In this document: positions 17,565-25,932 of the stretch, piece after piece
Layout: every line of letters begins with the position of its first letter
Numbering within the stretch: position 1 is the stretch's first letter
From: UBA1756 sp045132235
GTDB taxonomy: Bacteria > Bacteroidota > Bacteroidia > Bacteroidales > WCHB1-69
Direction of reading: 5' to 3'
Assembly: GCA_045132235.1 (NCBI GenBank)
Contig: JBGURX010000021.1
Coordinates: 13,788 to 77,787, forward strand
Length of the DNA: 64,000 nucleotides
Program-made: the position numbers and the translations under genes
The notes under the pieces: generated by a model
What the model saw: the letters and a program-made list of their open reading frames with translations, nothing else
Databases searched by the model: none
What the model was told of the DNA's origin: nothing

Positions 17565-17572
17565 TATTTTTG
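17565..17572 (+). promoter_or_regulatory. -7 box (TATTTTTG) for tRNA-Gln
   Basis: TAnnTTTG match, 24 nt upstream of the tRNA 5' end, in a very AT-rich stretch. Confidence 0.6.
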
Positions 17573-17596
17573 CGGTCTGTTGATTTGACCAATTAT

Positions 17597-17667
17597 TGGG
17601 CGTTGGTGTAATGGCAACACTACAGATTCTGGTCCTGTCATTGAAGGTTCGAGTCCTTCACGCCCAA
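17597..17667 (+). tRNA. tRNA-Gln (anticodon CTG)
   Basis: Cloverleaf by eye: acceptor TGGGCGT/ACGCCCA (7 bp), D stem GTGT/ACAC, anticodon stem ACAGA/CCTGT with loop TTCTGGT (anticodon CTG at 17629-17631), T stem GAAGG/CCTTC with loop TTCGAGT, discriminator A. No CCA is encoded. The last anticodon-stem pair (A31-C39) is a mismatch. The CTG anticodon reads CAG; a TTG isoacceptor for CAA must lie elsewhere. Confidence 0.94.
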
Positions 17668-17672
17668 CGAGA

Positions 17673-17699
17673 AGACCTGCATTAAGCAGGTCTTTTTTT
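17673..17699 (+). terminator. Terminator after tRNA-Gln
   Basis: AGACCTGC (17673-17680) pairs with GCAGGTCT (17686-17693) over a 5-nt loop, followed by T7. It starts 5 nt after the tRNA. Confidence 0.9.
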
Positions 17700-17794
17700 C
17701 TGCCCTCTAACGACAGAAAATGACGTTCTTTTCTCAAAATTCTCACATTTTATAATAATTTTGAGCGAAGTGTTATACAATGAAAAAAAACTTG

Positions 17795-17802
17795 TAAATT
17801 TG
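17795..17802 (+). promoter_or_regulatory. -7 box (TAAATTTG) for the YfgM-like/ribH/fmt run
   Basis: TAnnTTTG match, 29 nt before the start at 17831. Confidence 0.6.
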
Positions 17803-17830
17803 CAGCCTTAAAATTATAAATATAGTAAAA

Positions 17831-18613
17831 ATGGCAAATACCGAAAAATTAGGCGATTTGAACGATAACGTGGTCAACGAAAAGGCAAAAAATCAGACCA
17901 ATACTGACAAATTAGGCTCCGTGCAGGGTGAAAAAGGCAAGTTGGCCGCATGGTATGCCAAGTACAAGAAAATCATTGACATCGTTTTCTTTGCGGTGAT
18001 CATCGTGATTTTGCTGGCGATTGTCTATTACCAGTGGCTGGCTCCGAGATGGAACAACGCCGCTTCCGAAAATGTGCAGCCCACCATTGCCCAAGCCGTG
18101 CAGAACTCCACATTGAGCACTGATACTGCCGTGCTGAAAGCCGCTCTGGAAGGCGACGAGGCCGGCGAGACCGAAGGTTTCCTCTCTGTGATTGAGAGCT
18201 ACGACCACCCCGGCTTCAAGACCGCCCGCGCTGCCAAGTTCAGCTTGAAATACTATGCAGCCCTCTGCTACCTCAACCTCGGTCAGGAAGATGAGGCGCT
18301 GGAGACCCTGCTGAAGATGAAAAAACGCGACAACTACCTCTGGTACGAAGCCCAGATGCTGATCGGCGACCTCTACGACGATCAGGATGACATGGACAAT
18401 GCCAGAAAATATTTCCAGAAAGCCGCCAAGGGCGAGACTGACTTTGTGGCTCCTATCGCACTCTGGAAACTCGGTATGCTTTGCGAGCGTGAAGGCGACT
18501 GGGACGGTGCTTTCGAGAATTACGAAGAGATTCAGAAAGAGTATCCCGAAAGATACAACCAGATGGGTGTCGCCAAGTATTACGAACGTGCTAAAATCAA
18601 AGCCGGAAAATAA
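17831..18613 (+). CDS. YfgM-like tetratricopeptide-repeat membrane protein
   Basis: 260 residues. A polar N-terminus (residues 1-50), one transmembrane helix (about 51-74, IDIVFFAVIIVILLAIVYY) and a periplasmic TPR region (about 130-255) with LKYYAALCYLNLGQEDEALETLL and DLYDDQDDMDNARKYFQKAA. The layout matches YfgM/ancillary SecYEG translocon-associated TPR proteins, but the identity rests on architecture only. Its stop shares one base with the start of ribH (TAATG), so the two are translationally linked. Confidence 0.82.
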   Translation: MANTEKLGDLNDNVVNEKAKNQTNTDKLGSVQGEKGKLAAWYAKYKKIIDIVFFAVIIVILLAIVYYQWLAPRWNNAASENVQPTIAQAVQNSTLSTDTAVLKAALEGDEAGETEGFLSVIESYDHPGFKTARAAKFSLKYYAALCYLNLGQEDEALETLLKMKKRDNYLWYEAQMLIGDLYDDQDDMDNARKYFQKAAKGETDFVAPIALWKLGMLCEREGDWDGAFENYEEIQKEYPERYNQMGVAKYYERAKIKAGK

Positions 18614-19110
18614 TGGAGAAAAAGAAAAACCTTTCCGATATTTTCGTTCCCAACACCAATAATGCCAATTTCAAAATTGGCATTATTGTTAGTAAGTGGA
18701 ATGAAACCGTCACCGGAGCGCTGAAAGAGGGCGCCATGCAGACCCTTTTGGAGTCGGGTGTGCCGCGGAAAAACATCCTTGACTTCGAGGTGCCGGGCAG
18801 CTTCGAGCTTCCCAGCGCGGCCGCCATGCTGCTGGATGCCAACGAGGACGTTGATGCGGTCATCTGCCTTGGCTGCATCATACAGGGCGAAACGCGCCAC
18901 TTCGAGTTCATCGCGCAGGCGGTGGCCAACGGCATCGCCAAGGTGGGCATTGAATACACCGTGCCGGTCATCTTCGGCGTGCTGACCTGCGACACCGCCG
19001 AGCAGGCCGCCGACCGTTCGGGCGGCAAGCACGGCAACAAGGGCGTGGAAGCAGCGGCCTCATGCCTGCAGATGCTCCATACCCACCAGCAGATGTACAA
19101 CAAGAAATAA
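18613..19110 (+). CDS. ribH: 6,7-dimethyl-8-ribityllumazine synthase
   Basis: 165 residues, normal size. Penultimate step of riboflavin synthesis: condenses 5-amino-6-ribitylaminouracil with 3,4-dihydroxybutanone phosphate. Visible features are VSKWNETVTGALKEGA, DFEVPGSFELPSAA (substrate site) and CLGCIIQGETRHFEFIAQAV with the catalytic His. PVIFGVLTCDTAEQA is the last core strand. No other rib genes are nearby. Confidence 0.96.
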   Translation: MEKKKNLSDIFVPNTNNANFKIGIIVSKWNETVTGALKEGAMQTLLESGVPRKNILDFEVPGSFELPSAAAMLLDANEDVDAVICLGCIIQGETRHFEFIAQAVANGIAKVGIEYTVPVIFGVLTCDTAEQAADRSGGKHGNKGVEAAASCLQMLHTHQQMYNKK

Positions 19111-19121
19111 ATAATAGTACA

Positions 19122-20069
19122 ATGAAGGTAGTTTTCATGGGAACCCCCGAGTTTGCCGTGGGTGCCTTGGAGGCCATCCACCAGTCGAAGCACGAGGTTT
19201 TGGCCGTGGTGACGGCTCCCGACAAGCCCGCCGGCCGCGGCCTCAAGCTGAAGGCCTCCGAGGTGAAGGAGTACGCCCTCGCGCACCAGCTGCCGGTGCT
19301 GCAGCCCGAGAAACTGCGCGATGAGAATTTCCTCGCCCAGCTGCGCGCACTGAATGCCGACATCTTTGTGGTGGTGGCCTTCCGCATGCTGCCCGAGGTG
19401 GTGTACGCCATGCCGCCCCATGGCACCTTCAACATCCACGCCTCGCTGCTGCCCAACTACCGCGGCGCCGCCCCCATCCACTGGGCGGTCATGAACGGCG
19501 AGTCCCGCACCGGTGTCACCTCCTTTTTCCTGAACAGGCAGATTGACACGGGCGACATCATCGGCACCACCGAGGTGGAGATCGGTCCGGCGGAGACCAC
19601 CGGCGAACTCTACGAGCGGCTGATGCACTGCGGCGCCGAACTGGCGGTGCACACCCTCGACCTTGTGGAGAGCGGGCAGGCTCAACCGCGCCGGCAGGAG
19701 GAGAGCGCCGACCTCAAGCCCGCCCCGAAGATTTTCAAGGAGGACACCTTCATCGACTGGAGCCTGCCCGCCCGCGACATCTTCAACAAAATCCGCGGCC
19801 TTTCGCCCTTCCCGGGCGCCTGCACCCACATCACCAACAGGAAGGGAGAGACCGAGCTGGTGAAGATTCTGGAGGCTGAAATCACCCCTTTAAACGCTGT
19901 AAAACAAACGGGTACAATTGAGATAGAAGCAACCAATTCTTTCCAAATTTACGCCAAAGACGGCAAAATTTCAGTGAAAACCATCCAATTTCAGGGCAAA
20001 TCAAGGCAAAAAATCACTGATTTTCTAAACGGATTCCATCCCGAGAACTACGAATTGGTTTTTGTATAA
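19122..20069 (+). CDS. fmt: Methionyl-tRNA formyltransferase
   Basis: 315 residues from the MKVVFMGTPEFAV methionine. An in-frame methionine at 19062 lies inside ribH and is rejected. It formylates initiator Met-tRNA using 10-formyl-THF. Motifs: FNIHASLLPNYRGAAPI (catalytic Asn/His loop), RQIDTGDII and a C-terminal OB-fold part (from about 210). The start lies 11 nt after ribH. Confidence 0.96.
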   Translation: MKVVFMGTPEFAVGALEAIHQSKHEVLAVVTAPDKPAGRGLKLKASEVKEYALAHQLPVLQPEKLRDENFLAQLRALNADIFVVVAFRMLPEVVYAMPPHGTFNIHASLLPNYRGAAPIHWAVMNGESRTGVTSFFLNRQIDTGDIIGTTEVEIGPAETTGELYERLMHCGAELAVHTLDLVESGQAQPRRQEESADLKPAPKIFKEDTFIDWSLPARDIFNKIRGLSPFPGACTHITNRKGETELVKILEAEITPLNAVKQTGTIEIEATNSFQIYAKDGKISVKTIQFQGKSRQKITDFLNGFHPENYELVFV

Positions 20070-20164
20070 ATCTGATTATAAAGCATTTATAAATCCCCAT
20101 TATATTTTTTTTATCTTTTTTTATAAAAATTGGGGAAATTATGCCAAAGTATCAAAAATACTCT

Positions 20165-20172
20165 TATATTTG
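20165..20172 (+). promoter_or_regulatory. -7 box (TATATTTG) for the HU gene
   Basis: TAnnTTTG match, 43 nt before the start at 20215, in AT-rich DNA. Confidence 0.65.
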
Positions 20173-20214
20173 CGCTGCTAAAAGTTAATATATTAACCAA
20201 TTAAATTTATTCAA

Positions 20215-20478
20215 ATGAACAAGAGCGAATTGATTGATGCCATTGCTGCAAAAGCTGGCCTGAAAAAAGCTGATGCCAAGAACGCCCTCGAGGCTTTCAT
20301 GGCTGCCACTTCTGACACTCTGAAAGAAGGTGGTAAAGTTTCTCTCGTTGGTTTCGGTACCTTCTCCGTCACCGAGCGCGGTGCAAGACAGGGTCGCAAC
20401 CCGAAAACCGGTGCTACCATGACCATTCCCGCAAAGAAGGTTGTGAAATTCAAAGCCGGTGCTGAAATGGGCCGCTAA
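20215..20478 (+). CDS. HU-family DNA-binding protein
   Basis: 87 residues, a typical HU/IHF size. MNKSELIDAIAAKAGL...AKNALEAFM is the helical dimerisation part. GFGTFSVTERGARQGRNPKTG is the family signature with the DNA-intercalating arm, and IPAKKVVKFKAG ends the fold. It is a nucleoid protein, transcribed alone between its own -7 box and a terminator. Confidence 0.96.
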   Translation: MNKSELIDAIAAKAGLKKADAKNALEAFMAATSDTLKEGGKVSLVGFGTFSVTERGARQGRNPKTGATMTIPAKKVVKFKAGAEMGR

Positions 20479-20500
20479 GCGGATAGCATTCAAGCAGATT

Positions 20501-20529
20501 AAGCCCCATGAAAATGGGGCTTTCTTTTT
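20501..20529 (+). terminator. Terminator after the HU gene
   Basis: AAGCCCCAT / ATGGGGCTT stem (9 bp) with a GAAA tetraloop, followed by a T-rich tract. Confidence 0.9.
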
Positions 20530-20548
20530 CATTAAAACTAAGATTACT

Positions 20549-21835
20549 ATGAATTTCATTGAAGAATTGAAATGGCGTGGCATGATCCACGATATGATGC
20601 CCGGCACGGAGGAACAGCTCAGCAAGGAGATGACCACCGCGTATGTGGGCATTGACCCGACGGCCGACTCGTTGCACATCGGCCACCTCGTAGGTGTGAT
20701 GATGCTGAAGCACCTGCAGGAATGCGGCCACAGGCCCATCGTGCTGCTCGGCGGTGCCACCGGCATGATCGGCGACCCCTCCGGCAAGTCGCAGGAACGC
20801 AACCTGCTTGACGAGGCCACCCTCCGCCACAACCAAGAGTGCATCAAACAGCAATTGGCAAAATTCCTCGACTTCGACAGCAAGGAGCCCAACGCCGCCA
20901 TCCTCGTCAACAACTACGACTGGATGAGCAAGTTCTCGTTTCTCGAATTCATCCGCGACATCGGCAAGCACATCACCGTGAACTACATGATGGCCAAGGA
21001 TTCGGTGAAGAAACGTTTCAACGGCGAGGGCGACGGCATGTCGTTCACCGAGTTCTCATACCAGCTGGTGCAGGGCTACGACTTCATGTACCTGAACCAG
21101 AACTATAACTGCAAGCTGCAGATGGGCGGCTCCGACCAGTGGGGCAACATCACCACCGGCACCGAGCTGATACGCCGCAAGACCAACGGCGAGGCCTTCG
21201 CCCTTACCTGCCCGCTCATCACCAAGGCCGACGGCGGCAAGTTCGGCAAGACCGAAAAAGGCAACATCTGGCTCGACCCCGCCAAGACCTCCCCGTACGA
21301 CTTCTACCAGTTCTGGCTCAACTGCAGCGACGAGGACAGCAAGAAGTACATCCGCATCTTCACCCTCTTCAGCAAGGAGGAGATTGCGGCGATGGAGAAA
21401 GAGCACGAGGCTGCCCCGCACCTTCGTGTGCTGCAGAAGGCACTGGCCAAAGACCTCACCATCCGCGTACACTCCGAAGCCGACTACAACGCCTCGGTGA
21501 GCGCATCGGAAATCCTGTTCGGCAAAGGCACCGCCGAGAGCTTGGCCGCCCTGCCGGAAGAGATGTTCCTTTCGATCTTCGACGGCGTGCCGCAGACCAC
21601 GATTGCACGCGACACCCTCAATGCCGGCATCAGCATCGTGGACCTGCTCAGCGACCACACGCAGATGCTCGCCAGCAAGGGTGAAGCCCGCCGCGAGCTG
21701 AAAGGCAACGGCATCTCGGTCAACAAGAACAAGGTCAACGACCAGTTCGTCGCCAACGGCGACTGCCTCATCAACGGGAAGTACATTCTGTTGCAGAAGG
21801 GCAAGAAGAACTACCACATCGTAAAGGTGGAATAA
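20549..21835 (+). CDS. tyrS: Tyrosyl-tRNA synthetase
   Basis: 428 residues from MNFIEELKWRG; an in-frame methionine at 20459 overlaps the HU gene and its terminator and is rejected. Class I synthetase: H43-I-G-H46 and K231-F-G-K-T (KMSKS equivalent). DQWGNITTG and YQLVQGYDFMYL form the tyrosine pocket. The C-terminal S4 RNA-binding domain (about 355-428) reads ARRELKGNGISVNKNKV. It charges tRNA-Tyr in the cytosol. Confidence 0.97.
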   Translation: MNFIEELKWRGMIHDMMPGTEEQLSKEMTTAYVGIDPTADSLHIGHLVGVMMLKHLQECGHRPIVLLGGATGMIGDPSGKSQERNLLDEATLRHNQECIKQQLAKFLDFDSKEPNAAILVNNYDWMSKFSFLEFIRDIGKHITVNYMMAKDSVKKRFNGEGDGMSFTEFSYQLVQGYDFMYLNQNYNCKLQMGGSDQWGNITTGTELIRRKTNGEAFALTCPLITKADGGKFGKTEKGNIWLDPAKTSPYDFYQFWLNCSDEDSKKYIRIFTLFSKEEIAAMEKEHEAAPHLRVLQKALAKDLTIRVHSEADYNASVSASEILFGKGTAESLAALPEEMFLSIFDGVPQTTIARDTLNAGISIVDLLSDHTQMLASKGEARRELKGNGISVNKNKVNDQFVANGDCLINGKYILLQKGKKNYHIVKVE

Positions 21836-21841
21836 AAACAG

Positions 21842-21870
21842 AAGGACGGTCAAAATGGCCGTCCTTTTTA
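21842..21870. terminator. Terminator between convergent tyrS and metF
   Basis: AAGGACGGTC pairs with GGCCGTCCTT (one T-G wobble) over a 5-nt loop, with T-rich sequence on the plus strand. It can serve both genes. Confidence 0.88.
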
Positions 21871-21900
21871 ATAAAATAATAAAGGTATATCCAAGCGGAT

Positions 21901-22779
21901 TTACCTCAGCTCCTTTTCAATCACATTGTTGATGCGCGAGTAGATTTCGCCGGCCACGCGGGCGTTGTTCATCGTGTAGAGGTGGATACCGTCGGCGTCG
22001 TTGGCCAGCAGTTCGAGGATTTGGGTGATGCTGTAGGCCACGCCGATCTCGAACATGGCCTTGCGGTCCTCGCGGAAGCGGTCGAACAGCACGCGCAGCT
22101 CGAACGGGATGGTGGCGCCCGCCATGTTCATGATTTTGTTGAACAGGTTGGCGTTCACCAGCGGCATGATGCCCGGGATAATCGGGACGGTGATGCCCAT
22201 CTTGCGGGCGGCGCGCACGAGGCGATAGTAGTAGTTGTTGTCGTAAAACACCTGTGTGATAAAGAACTGTGCCCCTTGGTCCTGTTTAATTTTCAGGTTG
22301 ACGAGGTCTTCGTAAAGACTCTCGCATTCGATATGTCCTTCCGGGTAGCACGCACCCGCCAGGCAGAAATTGTGCGAGCGGCGCAAGTGCTCCATCAGCT
22401 CGGAGGCATGCTGGAAGCTCTTGAGGTAGTCGCCGGTGTAGTCGGCGGGACGGTCGCCGCGGAGGGTCAGCACATTCTCCAACCCTTCATGCTCCAAAAT
22501 ATCGGCCAGCCGGTCCACCTCTGTTGTGTCGAGCGCACCGCAGGTGAGGTGCACCAACGGCTCGGCGGTGGTGTGGTGTTTTACATAACTGGCCAAGTCA
22601 ATGGTATTCTGGTTGTAATCACCTGATGATTTGAAGGTTACACTGATAAAGTCGGGGTTGTACTGCTGCAGGGCATCGATGGTGCCCAGCACATCACTCA
22701 CCTTGCTGACAGCAGGGTTGGGCGGAAAAACTTCAAAGGAAAGCGTTTTTTTACGCTTTAAGATTTCACTGATTCGCAT
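21901..22779 (-). CDS. metF: Methylenetetrahydrofolate reductase
   Basis: 292 residues, normal for bacterial MetF (FAD-dependent; makes 5-methyl-THF for methionine synthesis). TLSFEVFPPNP is the family start. TLRGDRPADYTG is the FAD/NADH loop, ACYPEGHIECES the substrate site and QFFITQVFYDNNYY the core strand, followed by PGIMPLVNANLF. No riboswitch-like element stands out in the 50 nt upstream. Confidence 0.96.
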   Translation of the reverse strand: MRISEILKRKKTLSFEVFPPNPAVSKVSDVLGTIDALQQYNPDFISVTFKSSGDYNQNTIDLASYVKHHTTAEPLVHLTCGALDTTEVDRLADILEHEGLENVLTLRGDRPADYTGDYLKSFQHASELMEHLRRSHNFCLAGACYPEGHIECESLYEDLVNLKIKQDQGAQFFITQVFYDNNYYYRLVRAARKMGITVPIIPGIMPLVNANLFNKIMNMAGATIPFELRVLFDRFREDRKAMFEIGVAYSITQILELLANDADGIHLYTMNNARVAGEIYSRINNVIEKELR

Positions 22780-22834
22780 GATTCGACAAAATATTCAATA
22801 AAGATTCGTAAAAATGCAAGTTGCTTGCTGCTGA

Positions 22835-23278
22835 TTATTTGGAGAGATAGATGGTGAGGGTGGACTCTTCCACTTTCACAAACTCCTCTCCGAAGGTTCC
22901 CGACTCTTTCAGGTAGTCGGTGAGCTCGGTCTGCGTGAACTGGTAGCTGTTGAGGTTTTTGCCTTTGTGTTTCACCAGCTCTTCCACCGACAGGTCGAGC
23001 TGGCGGTTTGATTCGCGGAAGGCGGGGTTGAGGAGGGCGAACCCTCTGGCCTTGAAGGTGAGGCGGATGTCGGAAGAGACATCCGCCTTGTTCTTGCCCG
23101 CCGGCAGGTCGATGCAGTTCACCTTATAGTCGTAGGTGACCGTGTATTCGCGGGAGAGGGTGACAAACACCCATAGCATCGCACTGATAACCAGACAGAT
23201 AATGAAAGCCAACGAGGGCATCTTCAGATGCCCCTGTCCGTTGATGATTTCCTGTCGGATCTGTTCGGCGGTTCTCAT
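22835..23278 (-). CDS. YbbR/CdaR-like membrane protein
   Basis: 147 residues. One transmembrane helix (about 22-42, LAFIICLVISAMLWVFVTLS) and a periplasmic segment consistent with one YbbR repeat (YTVTYDYKVNCIDLPAG, VEESTLTIYLSK). In Bacteroidetes a YbbR-like gene usually follows yajC, as here (6-nt gap), so the name rests on both sequence and order. It lacks the several repeats of Firmicutes CdaR. Confidence 0.8.
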   Translation of the reverse strand: MRTAEQIRQEIINGQGHLKMPSLAFIICLVISAMLWVFVTLSREYTVTYDYKVNCIDLPAGKNKADVSSDIRLTFKARGFALLNPAFRESNRQLDLSVEELVKHKGKNLNSYQFTQTELTDYLKESGTFGEEFVKVEESTLTIYLSK

Positions 23279-23284
23279 CGTGTA

Positions 23285-23602
23285 CTATTTAAGAGCTGCT
23301 TCGTTGAAGGCGATGGCCGTCTTGTCCACTTCGATGTGGGTGTTGTCCTCCACGGCGATGACGAAGGTCTGTTCGCGGATTTCCACAATCTTGCCATGGA
23401 TGCCGCCTGCGGTGACCACTTTGTCGCCTTTGGTGAGGGCTTCGCGGGCCTCCTGCAGTTTCTTCTGGCGTTTCTGCTGCGGACGGATCATGAAGAAGTA
23501 GAAAATGACGATGAGCAGCACAATCATACCGACGGTGGGAAGCCATGACATGGGTCCGCTGGGTTTCTGAGCTTGCTGTTGCAATAAGAAAAGGTAATTC
23601 AT
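23285..23602 (-). CDS. yajC: Preprotein translocase subunit YajC
   Basis: 105 residues. Short N-terminus, one transmembrane helix (about 23-43) ending in FFMIRPQQKRQKKLQE, then VTAGGIHGKIVEI: the YajC signature. It is an accessory of the SecDF-YajC complex, with no secDF in the window. Third of four genes in the nusB operon. Confidence 0.95.
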   Translation of the reverse strand: MNYLFLLQQQAQKPSGPMSWLPTVGMIVLLIVIFYFFMIRPQQKRQKKLQEAREALTKGDKVVTAGGIHGKIVEIREQTFVIAVEDNTHIEVDKTAIAFNEAALK

Positions 23603-23633
23603 AATGGGTAAAGTTTATGGGTTATAAAAATGA

Positions 23634-24098
23634 TTACTGTTTGATGACGTGGGCTTTGATGGTGAGCACGGCGGGCGACGGGTAGGCGTTGGAGGCCACG
23701 CGCACCTTGTTCTCCACATCCCCGTTTTTGGTTTTGGAGTCGAAAGTGACGTCGATTTTCCCTTTCTCGCCGGGTTTGATGGGGGCGCGGGGCGGGGTGG
23801 AGGTGGTGCAGCCGCACGATGCGCTGGTGGAGGAGATGACCAAGGCCGAGTTGCCGGTATTGGTGAAGGTGAAGGTGTGGGTGAGCTTTTCGCCCTGCAT
23901 CACGTTGCCGAAGTCGTAGGAGGTGTGGTCGAACTGTATCTTCGGACCGTTGGGGTCGGCTTTGGAGGCTTTTCCGTCCTTGGTGTCGGCGGTGGCGGGA
24001 ATGTTCACCACCGATTGGTTCTCCTTGCTGCCACAACCCGACAGGAGGGCGACGGAGAACAGCATCACAATCCCTACAAATATTTTTAATTTATTCAT
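23634..24098 (-). CDS. DUF1573 lipoprotein
   Basis: 154 residues. Lipobox LLSGC (lipidated Cys at about residue 21) after a standard signal peptide, then a DUF1573 immunoglobulin-like domain: IQFDHTSYDFGNVMQGEKLTHTFTF, NTGNSALVI, SCGCTT and PGEKGKIDVTFDSK. Function is unknown. Second gene of the operon, between nusB (13-nt gap) and yajC (31-nt gap). A longer paralogue is at 56878. Confidence 0.9.
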   Translation of the reverse strand: MNKLKIFVGIVMLFSVALLSGCGSKENQSVVNIPATADTKDGKASKADPNGPKIQFDHTSYDFGNVMQGEKLTHTFTFTNTGNSALVISSTSASCGCTTSTPPRAPIKPGEKGKIDVTFDSKTKNGDVENKVRVASNAYPSPAVLTIKAHVIKQ

Positions 24099-24111
24099 TA
24101 CTAATAATTTA

Positions 24112-25068
24112 CTAATTCAAGCTGCGATCCAAAAGGCCTCTTCCCTGCTTGTTGAGGCGACCCTCTTCGCGCAGTTCCCGTGCAATTTTATCTACCAGTC
24201 CGTTGATGAACAGGCCGCTCTTTTCGGAGCCGTAGGTGCGGGCAATGTCGATGTATTCGTTGATGGTCACCTTGGTGGGGATGCTGGGGAACTCCATCAG
24301 CTCGCACACGGCCATCTTCATCAGAATCATGTCGGTTTCGATGATGCGGTCGCTCTCCCAGTTCTTGAGGTTGGCCTCGATCATTTTCTGGTATTCGGCA
24401 TCGTTTTTGATGGTGAGTTTATAAAGGTTTTTGTAGAAAAGCACATCCTCGGTCTCGTCTTTGTAGAGCGGCGACATCTTCACCTGCTCCTGCGAGGCTT
24501 TCCAGAAGTTGATGCCTTGATACACCTGCAGCAGCGCGTCGTTGTAGTCGTCGAACCAGTGCACAAACTTCTCCTCGAAATACCAGTGCAGCAGCTCGCT
24601 TTCGGCGAACACCTTTTCCAAGATGGTGAGGATGAGCTCCTTGTCGGCCTTGTAGTTGGTGTCGGGAGCGGTCATGTAGGCCTGATATTCGGGAAGTGCC
24701 TCAATCTGGTTGAACAGGTTGATGATGAGCTCTTTGTTCTCCACCCAGTTGATTTTGAGGGAGCGCCAGTAGCGGTTGAGCTGGTCGCACGTCTCCATCT
24801 GCCGGATGACGCGGTTCTCCACAAAGCGGGTGTTGGGGTTCAGGTCCTCCTCGGTCGGGAAGATTTTGTTTTTGCGGTCTTCCTGTTTGGTTTCAATATA
24901 ATGTTTGATTTCAGGGAAGATGGAGTAGAAGTAAACGGAGAGCACTTCGCACTGCCGGATGGAGTCTTCCAATTGCTTTTCGCCCATATACAGCTGTGTA
25001 TCAGGGTTGGCCTGGCGGGCGTAGAGGGCCTGCATCACTTTGATTCTCAAATATCTTCTGCTAATCAT
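24112..25068 (-). CDS. nusB: Transcription antitermination factor NusB, long Bacteroidetes form
   Basis: 318 residues from MISRRYLRIKVMQALYA, which is the usual RNA-binding start; a methionine 8 codons upstream lies close to the promoter and is rejected. NusB joins NusA/E/G on boxA during rRNA transcription. The protein is about twice the E. coli length: the N-terminal half is an extra region, and the NusB core is at about 190-310, with ETDMILMKMAVCELMEF, IPTKVTINEYIDIARTY and GLVDKIARELREEG. Leads the nusB-DUF1573-yajC-ybbR operon. Confidence 0.9.
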   Translation of the reverse strand: MISRRYLRIKVMQALYARQANPDTQLYMGEKQLEDSIRQCEVLSVYFYSIFPEIKHYIETKQEDRKNKIFPTEEDLNPNTRFVENRVIRQMETCDQLNRYWRSLKINWVENKELIINLFNQIEALPEYQAYMTAPDTNYKADKELILTILEKVFAESELLHWYFEEKFVHWFDDYNDALLQVYQGINFWKASQEQVKMSPLYKDETEDVLFYKNLYKLTIKNDAEYQKMIEANLKNWESDRIIETDMILMKMAVCELMEFPSIPTKVTINEYIDIARTYGSEKSGLFINGLVDKIARELREEGRLNKQGRGLLDRSLN

Positions 25069-25089
25069 ACTCTTTGACAAATTAGGCTG

Positions 25090-25097
25090 CAAAAGTA
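25090..25097 (-). promoter_or_regulatory. -7 box (TACTTTTG on minus strand) for the nusB operon
   Basis: Reads CAAAAGTA on the plus strand, 22 nt upstream of the nusB start. Divergent from the box at 25142. Confidence 0.6.
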
Positions 25098-25141
25098 CAT
25101 AAAATCTTTCATTCTTTTCCCATTATTTCAGGAAAATCGTG

Positions 25142-25149
25142 TAATTTTG
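25142..25149 (+). promoter_or_regulatory. -7 box (TAATTTTG) for the rhomboid gene
   Basis: TAnnTTTG match, 24 nt before the start at 25173. Confidence 0.6.
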
Positions 25150-25172
25150 CACCCTCAATTCAAAAATAGTAT

Positions 25173-25898
25173 ATGGGAAATGAAGTACGGATGGGAGAAT
25201 TTCAGATTCTTCCGCCAGTGGTTAAGAATTTACTGATTATCAATGCGCTCTTTTACTTGGCCGATGTGGTGTTCGGATTCAAAGGGATTGAATTGACCGA
25301 TTGGCTGGGATTGCACTATTTCAAGGCTCCCGACTTTGCCATCTGGCAGCCGGTGACCTATATGTTCATGCACGCCAATTTCGGGCATCTGTTCTTCAAC
25401 ATGTTCGCCTTGTGGATGTTCGGGGCGGCCATCGAGAACTACTGGGGCACCAAGCGGTTTCTCGTCTTCTATTTTGTGGCGGGCATCGGCGCGGCCATCG
25501 TGTATGAGGCATGGCAGTACATCGACTTCACTTTCGTGAAGCATCTCTGGGATTATCAATTGGTACAAGTTTCACAATATCAGTCAATCACCGTTCAGGA
25601 GTATCTCAATTATTTCACCTTGGTGGGTGCTTCGGGTGCGGTGTACGGACTGCTGCTCGCTTTCGGCATGTTGTTCCCCAACTCGCTCATCTACCTCTAT
25701 TTCCTCATCCCCATCAAAGCCAAATGGTTTGTGCTGATTTTTGGTGGTATCGAAGTTTTGTACTGCGTTTTCGCCTCCGGTGACGGTATTGCCCATATCG
25801 CTCACCTCGGCGGCATGCTTTTTGGATTTTTCCTTATTCTTTATTGGAAAAGAAAAGACAAGCGTAGAAATCCTTTTTATGAATATCCTTTTCAGTAA
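25173..25898 (+). CDS. Rhomboid-family intramembrane serine protease
   Basis: 241 residues, six or so transmembrane helices. Active-site motifs: VGAS154GAVYG (GxSG) and AH211LGG. HANFGHLFFNMFALWMFG is the conserved L1-TM2 part. It cleaves membrane proteins within or near the bilayer; the substrate is unknown. The endonuclease-fold gene follows 34 nt downstream, so they may be co-transcribed. Confidence 0.93.
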   Translation: MGNEVRMGEFQILPPVVKNLLIINALFYLADVVFGFKGIELTDWLGLHYFKAPDFAIWQPVTYMFMHANFGHLFFNMFALWMFGAAIENYWGTKRFLVFYFVAGIGAAIVYEAWQYIDFTFVKHLWDYQLVQVSQYQSITVQEYLNYFTLVGASGAVYGLLLAFGMLFPNSLIYLYFLIPIKAKWFVLIFGGIEVLYCVFASGDGIAHIAHLGGMLFGFFLILYWKRKDKRRNPFYEYPFQ

Positions 25899-25932
25899 TC
25901 TGCATTCATAACCCTTTATCCTCCATATCCCT

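Noticed and set aside
17516..17746. 76-residue minus-strand frame with GREGLEPS...LHQRP
   Set aside because: It is the antisense of the tRNA-Gln gene and its terminator, a well-known spurious product of tRNA antisense reading.
22780..22834. Cobalamin or SAM riboswitch upstream of metF
   Set aside because: The upstream region is short and shows no recognisable riboswitch core.
23923..25077. 384-residue plus-strand frame
   Set aside because: It is opposite nusB and has Val/Leu/His-rich, low-information composition typical of antisense frames in GC-rich genes.
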